Of a stretch of DNA of 49,176 bases, positions 37,657 to 45,006 are shown one piece after another. The notes under the pieces were generated by a model. The model searched no databases and was not told the DNA's origin. It saw nothing but the letters and a program-made list of their open reading frames with translations. Position 1 is the first letter of the stretch. The number at the start of each line of letters is the position of its first letter. The position numbers were made by a program, and so were the translations under genes. The stretch is from the NCBI GenBank assembly GCA_026415495.1, contig JAOAGZ010000010.1, forward strand, positions 1 to 49,176, in the 5' to 3' direction. The DNA comes from Eximiradius proteiniborus (lineage in GTDB: Bacteria; Bacteroidota; Ignavibacteria; Kapaibacteriales; UBA2268).

Positions 37657-38625
37657 ATGAATAAATTGGATGTTCTTGCCATTGCCCGTGAAGTGTTTGA
37701 TAACGAAATTGCTGAATTGCAAAATGTGTGCCGTAATCTTGACGATGATTTTATTCGTGCCGTCGAATATATCTCAAAAGCTAACAAAATTGTTTGCTCA
37801 GGTGTTGGCAAAAGTGGTATCATAGCAAAGAAAATTGCTGCAACTTTTTCCAGTTTTGGCGTTTCGGCAATGTTTCTTCATCCGGTCGAAGCTTTGCACG
37901 GTGATATTGGTGCTGTGCAAAAAGGCGATGTAGCTATTCTTCTTTCCAAAAGTGGCAATACAGAAGAACTTATCCGCCTCATTCCATACCTGAAAATATC
38001 TTCGGCTTATATAATTTCCATTACAGGCAATTTAAATTCCTATCTGGCAAGACATTCAGACGCTGTGCTTAATGGACAGGTTTCACGCGAAGCCTGTCCG
38101 TTCAATTTAGCTCCAACTTCAAGCACAACAGCCGCTCTGCTGCTCGGCGATGCTTTGGCTGTTGCTACTATGAAGGTGAAAGGTGTTACTATTGAAGACT
38201 TTTCCCGCTTGCACCCTCTCGGGCAAATTGGTCGTTCCGTTACTTTGCGTGTAAAAGATGTAATGCATACAGGCGACTCTCTCCCAATAATTCAAATAAA
38301 CTCAACTTTCAAAGAAGCTTTGATTGAAATGTCCCGCAAACCTCTCGGTTGCGTTTGTATTTGCGATAGCCAGCAAAATCTGCTCGGAATTATTACAGAC
38401 GGCGATGTCCGTCGATTGCTCAATAGATTTGACAACCTGAAAGATATTGTTGTTAGCGAAGTAATGACACCCAACCCGATTGTTATTGATGAAAACTCAC
38501 TTCTGCTGAACGCTCTTGCTTTGATGGAAAACCGCCAAAGTCAAATCAATGTGCTTCCCGTTGTCGAAAACGGAAAGCTGCTCGGACTTATCCGCTTGCA
38601 CGATATTGTTCGGAGCGGGCAATAA
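37657..38625 (+). CDS. kdsD: Arabinose-5-phosphate isomerase (KdsD/KpsF)
   Basis: 322 residues. SIS sugar-isomerase domain (CSGVGKSGIIAKKIAATFSS, LLSKSGNTEEL) followed by two CBS domains (about 200-320). It converts ribulose-5-P to arabinose-5-P for Kdo of lipopolysaccharide, in keeping with a Gram-negative cell. Its last 94 bases including the stop are repeated at 41370, so its 3' end marks the edge of an inserted island and its original terminator now lies about 2.8 kb downstream. Confidence 0.93.
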   Translation: MNKLDVLAIAREVFDNEIAELQNVCRNLDDDFIRAVEYISKANKIVCSGVGKSGIIAKKIAATFSSFGVSAMFLHPVEALHGDIGAVQKGDVAILLSKSGNTEELIRLIPYLKISSAYIISITGNLNSYLARHSDAVLNGQVSREACPFNLAPTSSTTAALLLGDALAVATMKVKGVTIEDFSRLHPLGQIGRSVTLRVKDVMHTGDSLPIIQINSTFKEALIEMSRKPLGCVCICDSQQNLLGIITDGDVRRLLNRFDNLKDIVVSEVMTPNPIVIDENSLLLNALALMENRQSQINVLPVVENGKLLGLIRLHDIVRSGQ

Positions 38626-38627
38626 AA
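38534..38627 (+). repeat. Direct repeat copy A: in-frame 3' end of kdsD
   Basis: GCCAAAGTCAAATCAATGTG through GGGCAATAAAA. It matches 41370-41465 with three substitutions and a two-base insertion in the other copy. This is the left flank of the mazEF island. Confidence 0.9.
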
Positions 38628-38655
38628 TCTAAATAATAATTATTTTCAATATTTT

Positions 38656-38693
38656 TTTGTTTATTTTGTTGATAATGTATATTTGTATATACA
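38656..38693 (+). promoter_or_regulatory. mazE promoter with overlapping palindromic operator
   Basis: TTTG (38656-38659), 18-base spacer, TATATTTG (38678-38685). The palindrome TGTATATACA (38684-38693) overlaps the end of the -7 box, and TATACATA follows downstream. Antitoxin autoregulation through such sites is usual for mazEF. Confidence 0.6.
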
Positions 38694-38713
38694 TTGTTTA
38701 TACATATAAGAAA

Positions 38714-38956
38714 ATGGAATTACATGTAATAAAATGGGGTGATAGTCTGGGAATTAGGATCCCTCAGTCTATTGCTAATCAAATAAATATTCAGGATGGC
38801 TCCAGAATTAACCTTGTTATCAAAAAAAATAAAATCGAACTTATTCCGGTAGATACAGATGTTATCGAATTGGATAATTTAATCAGTTTGATTTCAGAAG
38901 AAAATCTTCACGATGAAGCAGAGACAGGCTACAAACAAGGTAAAGAAAAATGGTAG
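38714..38956 (+). CDS. mazE: MazE-type (AbrB/SpoVT fold) antitoxin
   Basis: 80 residues from the ATG at 38714: MELHVIKWGDSLGIRIPQSIANQINIQDGSRINLVIKKNKIELIP is the swapped-hairpin DNA-binding domain, and the acidic tail VIELDNLISLISEENLHDEAETGYKQGKEKW is the toxin-binding region. The track start at 38657 would read through the promoter and add an artificial hydrophobic stretch. Its stop TAG ends exactly where the cassette begins. Confidence 0.88.
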   Translation: MELHVIKWGDSLGIRIPQSIANQINIQDGSRINLVIKKNKIELIPVDTDVIELDNLISLISEENLHDEAETGYKQGKEKW

Positions 38957-39035
38957 TTAGCGGTAATGGCATAAAAATACCGAATTAACAGAATTTGAAA
39001 AGATTTTTGTGTTTTTGCTAAGAGGAATTCAAAAA

Positions 39036-40331
39036 ATGAGCACACATCATAAAGTAATTCTTGGTGATAGTAGACAAATGGTTGAAGTGCCAGACAATTC
39101 AGTACATTTAATAATTACTTCGCCACCTTACTGGCAATTAAAAGATTATGGTTCAGAAAAGCAAATTGGATTTCATGAAAATTATGAAAACTACATCAAT
39201 AACTTAAATTTGGTGTGGAAAGAATGCTATCGAGTTCTTTGTAATGGATGTAGACTGTGCGTAAATATTGGTGACCAATTTGCCCGTTCAGTTTATTATG
39301 GCCGCTATAAAGTTATTCCTATTCGTGAAGAAATAATCAAATTCTGTGAAACAATAGGATTTGATTATATGGGTGCTATTATCTGGCAAAAAGTTACGAC
39401 TTCAAATACAACAGGTGGTGGAGTTCAAATGGGTTCCTATCCTTACCCTAGAAATGGCATTTTAAAATTAGATTACGAATTCATTCTCATTTTTAAAAAA
39501 TTAGGCGATAGTCCTAAACCAACGAAAGAACAAAAGGAACTTTCTAAAATGTCCGCAGAAGAATGGAATACATTTTTTGCAGGCCATTGGAATTTCCCTG
39601 GCGAAAGACAAACTAATCACATAGCAATGTTTCCTGAAGAATTACCACGCAGGTTAATTAAGATGTTTTCTTTTGTTGGAGAAACAGTTCTTGATCCCTT
39701 TGCTGGTAGTGGTACAACCTTACTTGCTTCCAAAAAGCTTAATAGAAATTCTATAGGTTATGAAATCAATCCTGAATTTATTCCAATTATTAAAGACAAA
39801 TTAGAGGCTGATCAACCAGATATACTCGGCACAAAATATGAATTTATAGAACAAAGACAACTTAATTGTAATTTTGAAAACGAAATCCAAAAGTTGCCCT
39901 ATATCTTTAGAGACCCTCACTCTCTTGACAAAAAAATAGATATAAAAAAACTACAATTTGGTTCGAAAATTGATAAAAACAGTTCTGTTAAAAGAGAAGA
40001 ATTATTCACAGTAAAGGAAATTATTAGCCCAGAAAAACTCCGATTGAGTAATGATTTAATAATAAAACTTTTGGGAATAAAACAAGACCTATTAAGTAAC
40101 GGTAAGGCAGTTTCTTTTTTAATTGAAAAAACAAAAGGGAAACGCGTATTCATAAAATATGATAATATAAAATATGATAATGAAAGCAATATTCTTTGCT
40201 ATTTGTATCTTGAAAATAAAACTTTTATTAACGCACACTTGATTAAAAGCGGTTTAGTAAAAGTAGATACTTCATTGGAATACAAATACAAACAAAAATT
40301 TTTAAAATATTTAGGACAAAACAATGGCTAA
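39036..40331 (+). CDS. SPPY-type (N4-cytosine/beta-class) DNA methyltransferase with C-terminal SNase-like domain
   Basis: 431 residues from the ATG at 39036, which has AAGAGGA upstream; the track start at 39009 is a GTG before this site. Catalytic motif TSPPYW (28-33) and SAM motif DPFAGSGTT (220-228) are in beta-class order; TSPPY suggests N4-cytosine methylation. Residues about 321-427 resemble a staphylococcal-nuclease OB domain (GKAVSFLIEKTKGKRVFIKYD, LCYLYLENKTFINAHLIKSGLVKV). The catalytic arginines of nuclease appear replaced (IIKLLGIK, DNESN), so this part is probably structural or DNA binding. The 3' end overlaps the endonuclease gene by eight bases. Specificity cannot be read; a MjaI-type partner suggests CTAG. 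Confidence 0.88.
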   Translation: MSTHHKVILGDSRQMVEVPDNSVHLIITSPPYWQLKDYGSEKQIGFHENYENYINNLNLVWKECYRVLCNGCRLCVNIGDQFARSVYYGRYKVIPIREEIIKFCETIGFDYMGAIIWQKVTTSNTTGGGVQMGSYPYPRNGILKLDYEFILIFKKLGDSPKPTKEQKELSKMSAEEWNTFFAGHWNFPGERQTNHIAMFPEELPRRLIKMFSFVGETVLDPFAGSGTTLLASKKLNRNSIGYEINPEFIPIIKDKLEADQPDILGTKYEFIEQRQLNCNFENEIQKLPYIFRDPHSLDKKIDIKKLQFGSKIDKNSSVKREELFTVKEIISPEKLRLSNDLIIKLLGIKQDLLSNGKAVSFLIEKTKGKRVFIKYDNIKYDNESNILCYLYLENKTFINAHLIKSGLVKVDTSLEYKYKQKFLKYLGQNNG

Positions 40332-40962
40332 AGAATGGATATTAAATTCAGCGATGAATCGTTTCCAACTCAATTTCAAAAGAAATGTTGGCCCGACTTC
40401 AGAATCCATAAGAAAATGTGCTCCTAAAAATATTGATGAATGGAGAGAATATTATTTCAAAAATGTAAAACCAAAGGAACATATTATTGAACTTGGTAAA
40501 AAACTTTATATCAAAATAACTGAAGTAATTCAAGCAGAAGTAGCTGAAATTACCGAGCAAGATTGTATTGATTATATGATGCAATTAGTAATTGACCGTA
40601 CCTATGAAGGATATATTACAGAAATTTAAACTATATATGGTCAATTACAAAAAATATTAGGAGTTAAAATAGAACCAGCTCCTGACGAGTGGGATAGATT
40701 GTTTAATGTTGATTTCTATATAAAAATCAATGAAAAATACATAGGCTTACAGATAAAACCCGTCAATGCCGGTATTCAATTACCTGAAATATTTAAGGAA
40801 TATAATTTACAGTTTGAATCTCATCAGAAATTTACAGAAGTTTTTGGTGGTAAGGTGTTTTATTTATTCTCAGAAAAAGTAGGAGAACGAAAAGAAATAA
40901 AAAATAAGGAAGTAATTGAGGAGATAAAAGCAGAAATAAAACGACTTGAAAAAATATGGTAA
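40324..40962 (+). pseudogene. MjaI-type restriction endonuclease, interrupted by one in-frame stop
   Basis: The ORF MAKEWILNSAMNRFQLNFKRNVGPTSESIRKC... stops at TAA (40627-40629) after 101 residues, and the same frame resumes at once as TIYGQLQKILGVKIEPAPDEWDRLFNVDFYIKINEKYIGLQIKPV and runs to 40962, about 212 codons in all. Both parts look like one MjaI-family endonuclease, with FNVDFYIKINEKYIGLQIKPV as a candidate D...xIK-type active site in the second half. A single base change (for example AAA to TAA) explains the break. Restart at TTG 40699 would give an N-terminally short fragment. Family assignment is from recalled sequence pattern. Confidence 0.75.
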
Positions 40963-41017
40963 GCCACTACCGCTAACAGCGGCTATACGCCATTAAAACG
41001 TCGCATAGCCGCAAACG
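40963..41017 (+). repeat. attC-like recombination site at the cassette end
   Basis: GCCACTACCGCTAAC, one spacer base, stem GCGGCTAT (40979-40986) / ATAGCCGC (41005-41012) with extra unpaired bases inside, then AAACG. The outer arm pairs with TTAGCGGTAATGGC at the other cassette end with one mismatch. This is the folded-site plan of integron attC. Confidence 0.75.
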
Positions 41018-41353
41018 ATAATCAATATTGTCCGGAACGGCGATATTGTGTGGCTTGATTTCAATCCTCAAAGCGGACACGAACAAAAAGGCAGACGACC
41101 TGCAATTGTTATCTCACCTCAAATTTATAATTCTAAGACTGGTCTTGCTTTGTTCTGTCCAATTACAAATCAAATCAAAGTTTATCCTTTCGAAGTGATT
41201 TTGCCAGAAAATCTTCCTGTTACTGGCGTTATTATCTCCGACCAGATTAAAAGTCTTGATTGGAAAGTTAGAAATGCTGAATTCATTGCAAAGGCACCTG
41301 CGGCTGTTCTTATAGAGACTATAAAGAAAGTATCAGCCCTTATTAAAATATAA
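41018..41353 (+). CDS. mazF: MazF/PemK-type toxin, start codon apparently lost
   Basis: The homologous frame runs from 41018 (ATA ATC AAT ATT GTC CGG AAC GGC GAT ATT) and gives about 111 residues: INIVRNGDIVWLDFNPQSGHEQKGRRPAIVISPQIYN..., GLALFCPITNQIKVYPFEV, TGVIISDQIKSLDW. The basic GRRPAIV and SDQIKSLDW segments are the MazF signature of an mRNA interferase. ATA stands where ATG would be expected. The first standard start, GTG at 41048, would remove the first beta strand. Toxin expression may therefore be weak or absent. It is now about 2 kb away from its antitoxin. Confidence 0.8.
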   Translation: MINIVRNGDIVWLDFNPQSGHEQKGRRPAIVISPQIYNSKTGLALFCPITNQIKVYPFEVILPENLPVTGVIISDQIKSLDWKVRNAEFIAKAPAAVLIETIKKVSALIKI

Positions 41354-41369
41354 TTTTCAATTATATCTT

Positions 41370-41465
41370 GCCAAAGTCAAATCAATGTGCTTCCAGTTGT
41401 CGAAAACGGAAAACTGCTCGGGGACTTATCCGCTTGCACGATATTGTTCGGAGTGGGCAATAAAA
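41370..41465 (+). repeat. Direct repeat copy B: duplicated, frameshifted 3' end of kdsD
   Basis: Matches 38534-38627. It differs by three substitutions and two added G (CTCGGGGACTT versus CTCGGACTT), so it no longer reads in frame. It joins directly to the terminator. Confidence 0.9.
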
Positions 41466-41499
41466 AAAGCCCGCGAAACAATTGCATTTCCGGGCTTTT
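41465..41499. terminator. Bidirectional terminator, original end of kdsD
   Basis: AAAAGCCCG-C-GAAA / TTTC-CGGGCTTTT stem with an 8-base loop between kdsD-side sequence and nuoI. A-run and T-run on both sides allow stop from either direction. Confidence 0.85.
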
Positions 41500-41520
41500 C
41501 TAAAAATTGATAATTCAAAA

Positions 41521-42021
41521 TTATCTGTATCTACGTAAAAATTCTAATCTATCCTGTAATTGAGCAACTGGAACAAGCAGTTGTTCCTTGTCCATTATTG
41601 CTGATTCCTGGCTTGCGAACACAAGTTCATAATCTTTGCTCATAACAATTGCTTCTTCCGGGCACACTTCTTCGCAAAAGCCACAGTAAATACAACGAAG
41701 CATATTAATTTCAAATTTTGCCGGGAAACGCTCTTTGTCGTCTGGTGTTTCTGCGGCTTGCACTTCGATAGCCAAAGCAGGACACACCCGCGAGCAAAGC
41801 CCGCAAGCAACGCATCTTTCTTTGCCGTCTTCTTCGACCAGAACAGGTCGCCCACGATACGAACCCAACGGCTCCCATCTCTCTTCGGGGTATTGGCGTG
41901 TCATCTTCGGTCGGAACATACGTTTCAGAGTAAGCCCCAGCCCTCGGGCAATTTCCGGCAGATAAATCTTCTCCCAGAAATTCATCCTGTTTTTTTCTAT
42001 GTTTTCTGAGTTTATATTCAT
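41521..42021 (-). CDS. nuoI: NADH-quinone oxidoreductase subunit I
   Basis: 166 residues of an 8Fe-8S ferredoxin type. The two cluster motifs are CVACGLCSRVCPALAIEV and CIYCGFCEEVCPEEAIVM, preceded by the amphipathic N-terminal part of NuoI. It passes electrons toward the quinone site in complex I. It is the last gene of a G-H-I cluster. Confidence 0.94.
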   Translation of the reverse strand: MNINSENIEKNRMNFWEKIYLPEIARGLGLTLKRMFRPKMTRQYPEERWEPLGSYRGRPVLVEEDGKERCVACGLCSRVCPALAIEVQAAETPDDKERFPAKFEINMLRCIYCGFCEEVCPEEAIVMSKDYELVFASQESAIMDKEQLLVPVAQLQDRLEFLRRYR

Positions 42022-42033
42022 TTTGATAACTCC

Positions 42034-43077
42034 TTATTTGAAAATAAGTACGCCGATTGAAGTCAAAATTACGTTTAGTATAGATAATGGAAGCAGAACT
42101 TTCCAGCCTAAATTCATCAACTGGTCGTAACGAAAACGTGGAATTGACCAACGCACCCAGATAAAGAACAATACAAATATACCCACTTTTATCATAAATG
42201 TTAAAAATTGTGCTAATGCAAGCCCAACCGAACCTTCCTGCAATCCTAACCATTCGGCAGGGAAAGGAAGTTGCCAGCCGCCAAAATACAGCAATGTGAT
42301 GAATGCAGAAGAAGTTGCCATATTTGCATATTCAGCAAGGAAAAACATTCCGAACTTCATTCCTGAATATTCAGTGTTGTATCCACCTACAAGTTCAGGC
42401 TCGGCTTCGGGCAAATCAAACGGAGCACGGTTTGTTTCGGCAAAAGCTGAAACAAGGAAAATGATAAAACCTAATGGTTGCAGAAATACATTCCATTTCC
42501 ATCCTGCCTGCTGCAAAACAATATCGTTAAGCGAAAATGAACTGCTGATGAGAACTACTCCAATTAGCGACAGCCCCATCGAAAGCTCGTATGAAATCAT
42601 CTGAGCCGATGAACGCAATCCGCCCATTAATGAATATTTGTTGTTGCTCGACCAGCCTGCAAGCGTAATTCCATACACTCCAACAGAAGTCATTGCAAGT
42701 ATGAACAAAAAGCCAATATTTACATCAGGTGCTATTCCTAAATAATACTTGACACCATCGATTTCTACGTAATGGGCAAATGGAATAACTGCATAAACGG
42801 CAATCGCTACCCCAAGCGAAATAACAGGGGCAAGCGCGTGAAAAAATTTATCTGCGGCTCGTGGAACAATGTCTTCTTTGAAAAAGAGCTTAAATACATC
42901 CGCAAATGGTTGCAATAACCCGAAGGGTCCCACCCGATTCGGACCAATTCTATCTTGTATTGCTGCAGAGACTTTGCGTTCTAAATATACTGATGCAGCA
43001 GCTCCAAGCAAAACAATATTTAATATTACAAATGCCTTTATCGAAGCTTCTAACAAAATCCAACCTATATTTTCCAT
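42034..43077 (-). CDS. nuoH: NADH-quinone oxidoreductase subunit H
   Basis: 347 residues, about eight membrane segments. Signature segments ERKVSAAIQDRIGPNRVGPFGLLQPFADVFKLFFKED and AFAETNRAPFDLPEAEPELVGGYNTEYSGMKF form the quinone-chamber subunit of complex I. It lies 12 bases upstream of nuoI. Confidence 0.96.
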   Translation of the reverse strand: MENIGWILLEASIKAFVILNIVLLGAAASVYLERKVSAAIQDRIGPNRVGPFGLLQPFADVFKLFFKEDIVPRAADKFFHALAPVISLGVAIAVYAVIPFAHYVEIDGVKYYLGIAPDVNIGFLFILAMTSVGVYGITLAGWSSNNKYSLMGGLRSSAQMISYELSMGLSLIGVVLISSSFSLNDIVLQQAGWKWNVFLQPLGFIIFLVSAFAETNRAPFDLPEAEPELVGGYNTEYSGMKFGMFFLAEYANMATSSAFITLLYFGGWQLPFPAEWLGLQEGSVGLALAQFLTFMIKVGIFVLFFIWVRWSIPRFRYDQLMNLGWKVLLPLSILNVILTSIGVLIFK

Positions 43078-43102
43078 AATTATCCAGAAATTAATTCATA
43101 AA

Positions 43103-44875
43103 TCAATTTGGTTTCATATAATGTGATTCATAATTATGAAGCACAGGGTCAGGATTGCTTGATTTTCCAAGTATTATTCCTTGATGCCTTTTGAGTAACC
43201 GGTAGCTCATACCATTGAATGAACCGACATTGTGTGCTATATCGTTAAAAACATCTTCTGATTTGTTGTAGTTGAAATTGACTGAAAAATGCGACGCTAA
43301 TAAACTCAACACTTTCCATGCAGGCCGGCAGTTTCGCAGTTCTTTTTGAGTCCAGCGGTCGTTGGCAGCACCGAATTTGTCCAATCTGCTCATTTTCATC
43401 CCCATACGATGAAGATTTTCCGTTGTTACAAGTGCTGGTTCGAAATACTGAACCCGGTTGTCTATATTGATAAATGTTCCTTCGCTTTCAGCAAAATAAG
43501 AAGATGCAAACACAACATCTGCGATTTCAGTCAGCTTCGAATGGTTGGTGGAATGAATAATTATTGCTTCTGCTTTTTGCAATGCCTGGATATATTTGTC
43601 CTCTAAATCAAAGTCATCGTCCATAATATAAACAAGCTTAATCGAGCCGTTTGTAATATTTTCCGATAATTTTTTCAGAGAAAACTTATCTGATGCCGGC
43701 GATACACCAACACTGCGACATCCGGCAGAATTCGGATTTAAATCATTTGTTCTTAAAAAATCATCCGCAAAAGATTGCTCTATTCTTTCATAAAAATCTA
43801 AATTAACAGATTTTGCTACATTTTTAGCAAATCGGGCAAGCGCATAATTGTTCTCAGTCGAAGAGCGTCCCGAACCGATAAACATCATTTCGGAAGGCTT
43901 ATATTTACGCAATATTGACGCAGCAGTGGAAATTGCTTCGTCCCAGGATACTTCTGTTTGAGTGCCATTTTTCTTTACTGTTGGGCTCACTACTCTATTT
44001 TCATTGATTTTTTTGTAGTACGACAAACGACCGTAGTCGCACATCCAGTATTTATTCACATACATATTTGTCTTTGGCTCAATTCGCAGAATCTCGTTGT
44101 TCCGCACACCAATCTGAATATTGCATCCACGCGAGCAACCCATACAAATTGAGTCGTTAAAGCTCATATCCCACACACGGGATTTAAAGCGGAAGTCGGG
44201 GCTGGTGAGTGCTCCAACCGGACATATATCAATCACATTCATTGAATAATTATTGTCGAATTTTGCCCCGTCCTGCACTTTTATTGTTACGTGGTCTCCG
44301 CGTTGAACGAACGAAAGCACATCTTGTTTGGCAATTTCTTTTGCAAAACGAATACATCTCGAACACGAAATGCACCGTTCAGCATCGAAAAGCACATTAG
44401 GTCCCCACGAGACGCGTTTGTCTTTATGGTTCTTTGTTTCTTCGAACCGACTTTCGCCTCGTGAGTGATTAAAAGCATATTCCTGCAATTTGCATTGCCC
44501 GGCTTCATCGCAAATAGGGCAATCGAGCGGATGATTTATGAGTAAAAATTCCATTACTGCTTCTTGTGCTTTGATTACTTTATTGTGATTGATGCGAACG
44601 TGCATTCCATCTGCAACCTGAGTAGCACAAGCAATTTGAAGCTTCGGCATATAAGAAACGATGATATTGCCGTTGCTATCTGTTTCAAATTCTCCGTTTG
44701 GCAGCCTTTTGGGCAAACCCACTTCGACCAGACACATACGGCAGTTTCCTGCAACTGATAGTTCCGGGTGCCAGCAGAAATGTGGCACATATAATCCGTT
44801 ATCGTATGCTGCTTCAATTATTGTTTTACCGCTTTGCGTTTCTATGCGTTTCCCATCTATATATATATGCGGCAT
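43103..44875 (-). CDS. nuoG: NADH-quinone oxidoreductase subunit G
   Basis: 590 residues from the ATG at 44875, with GGAGT upstream; the track start is a TTG 12 bases earlier. N-terminal 2Fe-2S ferredoxin (HFCWHPELSVAGNCRMCLVEV), HxCxxC region (HPLDCPICDEAGQCKLQ), a further cluster motif (CISCSRCIRFAKE), and CMGCSRGCNIQIGV from the molybdopterin-type domain. That last domain is short and shows no cofactor, so the protein is smaller than the 750-900 residue type. Clusters carry electrons in the peripheral arm. Confidence 0.9.
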   Translation of the reverse strand: MPHIYIDGKRIETQSGKTIIEAAYDNGLYVPHFCWHPELSVAGNCRMCLVEVGLPKRLPNGEFETDSNGNIIVSYMPKLQIACATQVADGMHVRINHNKVIKAQEAVMEFLLINHPLDCPICDEAGQCKLQEYAFNHSRGESRFEETKNHKDKRVSWGPNVLFDAERCISCSRCIRFAKEIAKQDVLSFVQRGDHVTIKVQDGAKFDNNYSMNVIDICPVGALTSPDFRFKSRVWDMSFNDSICMGCSRGCNIQIGVRNNEILRIEPKTNMYVNKYWMCDYGRLSYYKKINENRVVSPTVKKNGTQTEVSWDEAISTAASILRKYKPSEMMFIGSGRSSTENNYALARFAKNVAKSVNLDFYERIEQSFADDFLRTNDLNPNSAGCRSVGVSPASDKFSLKKLSENITNGSIKLVYIMDDDFDLEDKYIQALQKAEAIIIHSTNHSKLTEIADVVFASSYFAESEGTFINIDNRVQYFEPALVTTENLHRMGMKMSRLDKFGAANDRWTQKELRNCRPAWKVLSLLASHFSVNFNYNKSEDVFNDIAHNVGSFNGMSYRLLKRHQGIILGKSSNPDPVLHNYESHYMKPN

Positions 44876-45006
44876 TAAATACTCCAAATATTAATTATTT
44901 GAAAAACAATAAAAAATATGACGAAAAAACTTTTATATATTTTAGATAAAGCTTGTTTCTTTCTTGCAAATCATTAATTATTTAGGTGAATTCCAATAAT
45001 TGAACT

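Larger units (their letters stand above)
38957..41017 (+). mobile_element. Integron-type gene cassette carrying a restriction-modification pair, inserted at a G|AT site
   Basis: Left edge: G (38956) followed by TTAGCGGTAATGGC. Right edge: hairpin site ending AAACG (41017) followed by ATAATC. Joining the edges gives CCGCTAAC...AAACGTTAGCGG, a standard attC plan with crossover in G|TT. Removing the cassette restores TGGTAG|ATAATC, a G|WT secondary site of the kind integron integrases use. Genes face the same way as the attC and no promoter is obvious inside, as in known cassettes. No integrase gene is visible, so the enzyme would have acted in trans. Confidence 0.75.
38628..41369. mobile_element. 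Inserted island with split mazEF, bounded by kdsD 3'-end repeats
   Basis: The region between the two kdsD end copies contains mazE, a restriction-modification cassette and mazF, and nothing else. The intact copy of kdsD is on the left and its terminator is on the right, so the natural order kdsD-terminator has been opened. No integrase or transposase is encoded inside. Confidence 0.8.

Noticed and set aside
38657-38713. ORF-track N-terminal extension of MazE (MFILLIMYICIYIVYTYKK)
   Set aside because: It translates the promoter and operator. The ATG at 38714 gives the standard AbrB-fold start.
38953-40976. Inverted repeats around the restriction-modification genes read as ends of an insertion sequence
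   Set aside because: No transposase is encoded, no target-site duplication is seen, and the right end forms a hairpin site whose crossover bases fit an integron cassette better.
42296-42604. Plus-strand ORFs inside nuoH, nuoG and the suf genes
   Set aside because: They lie antisense to strongly conserved genes and have no family features.
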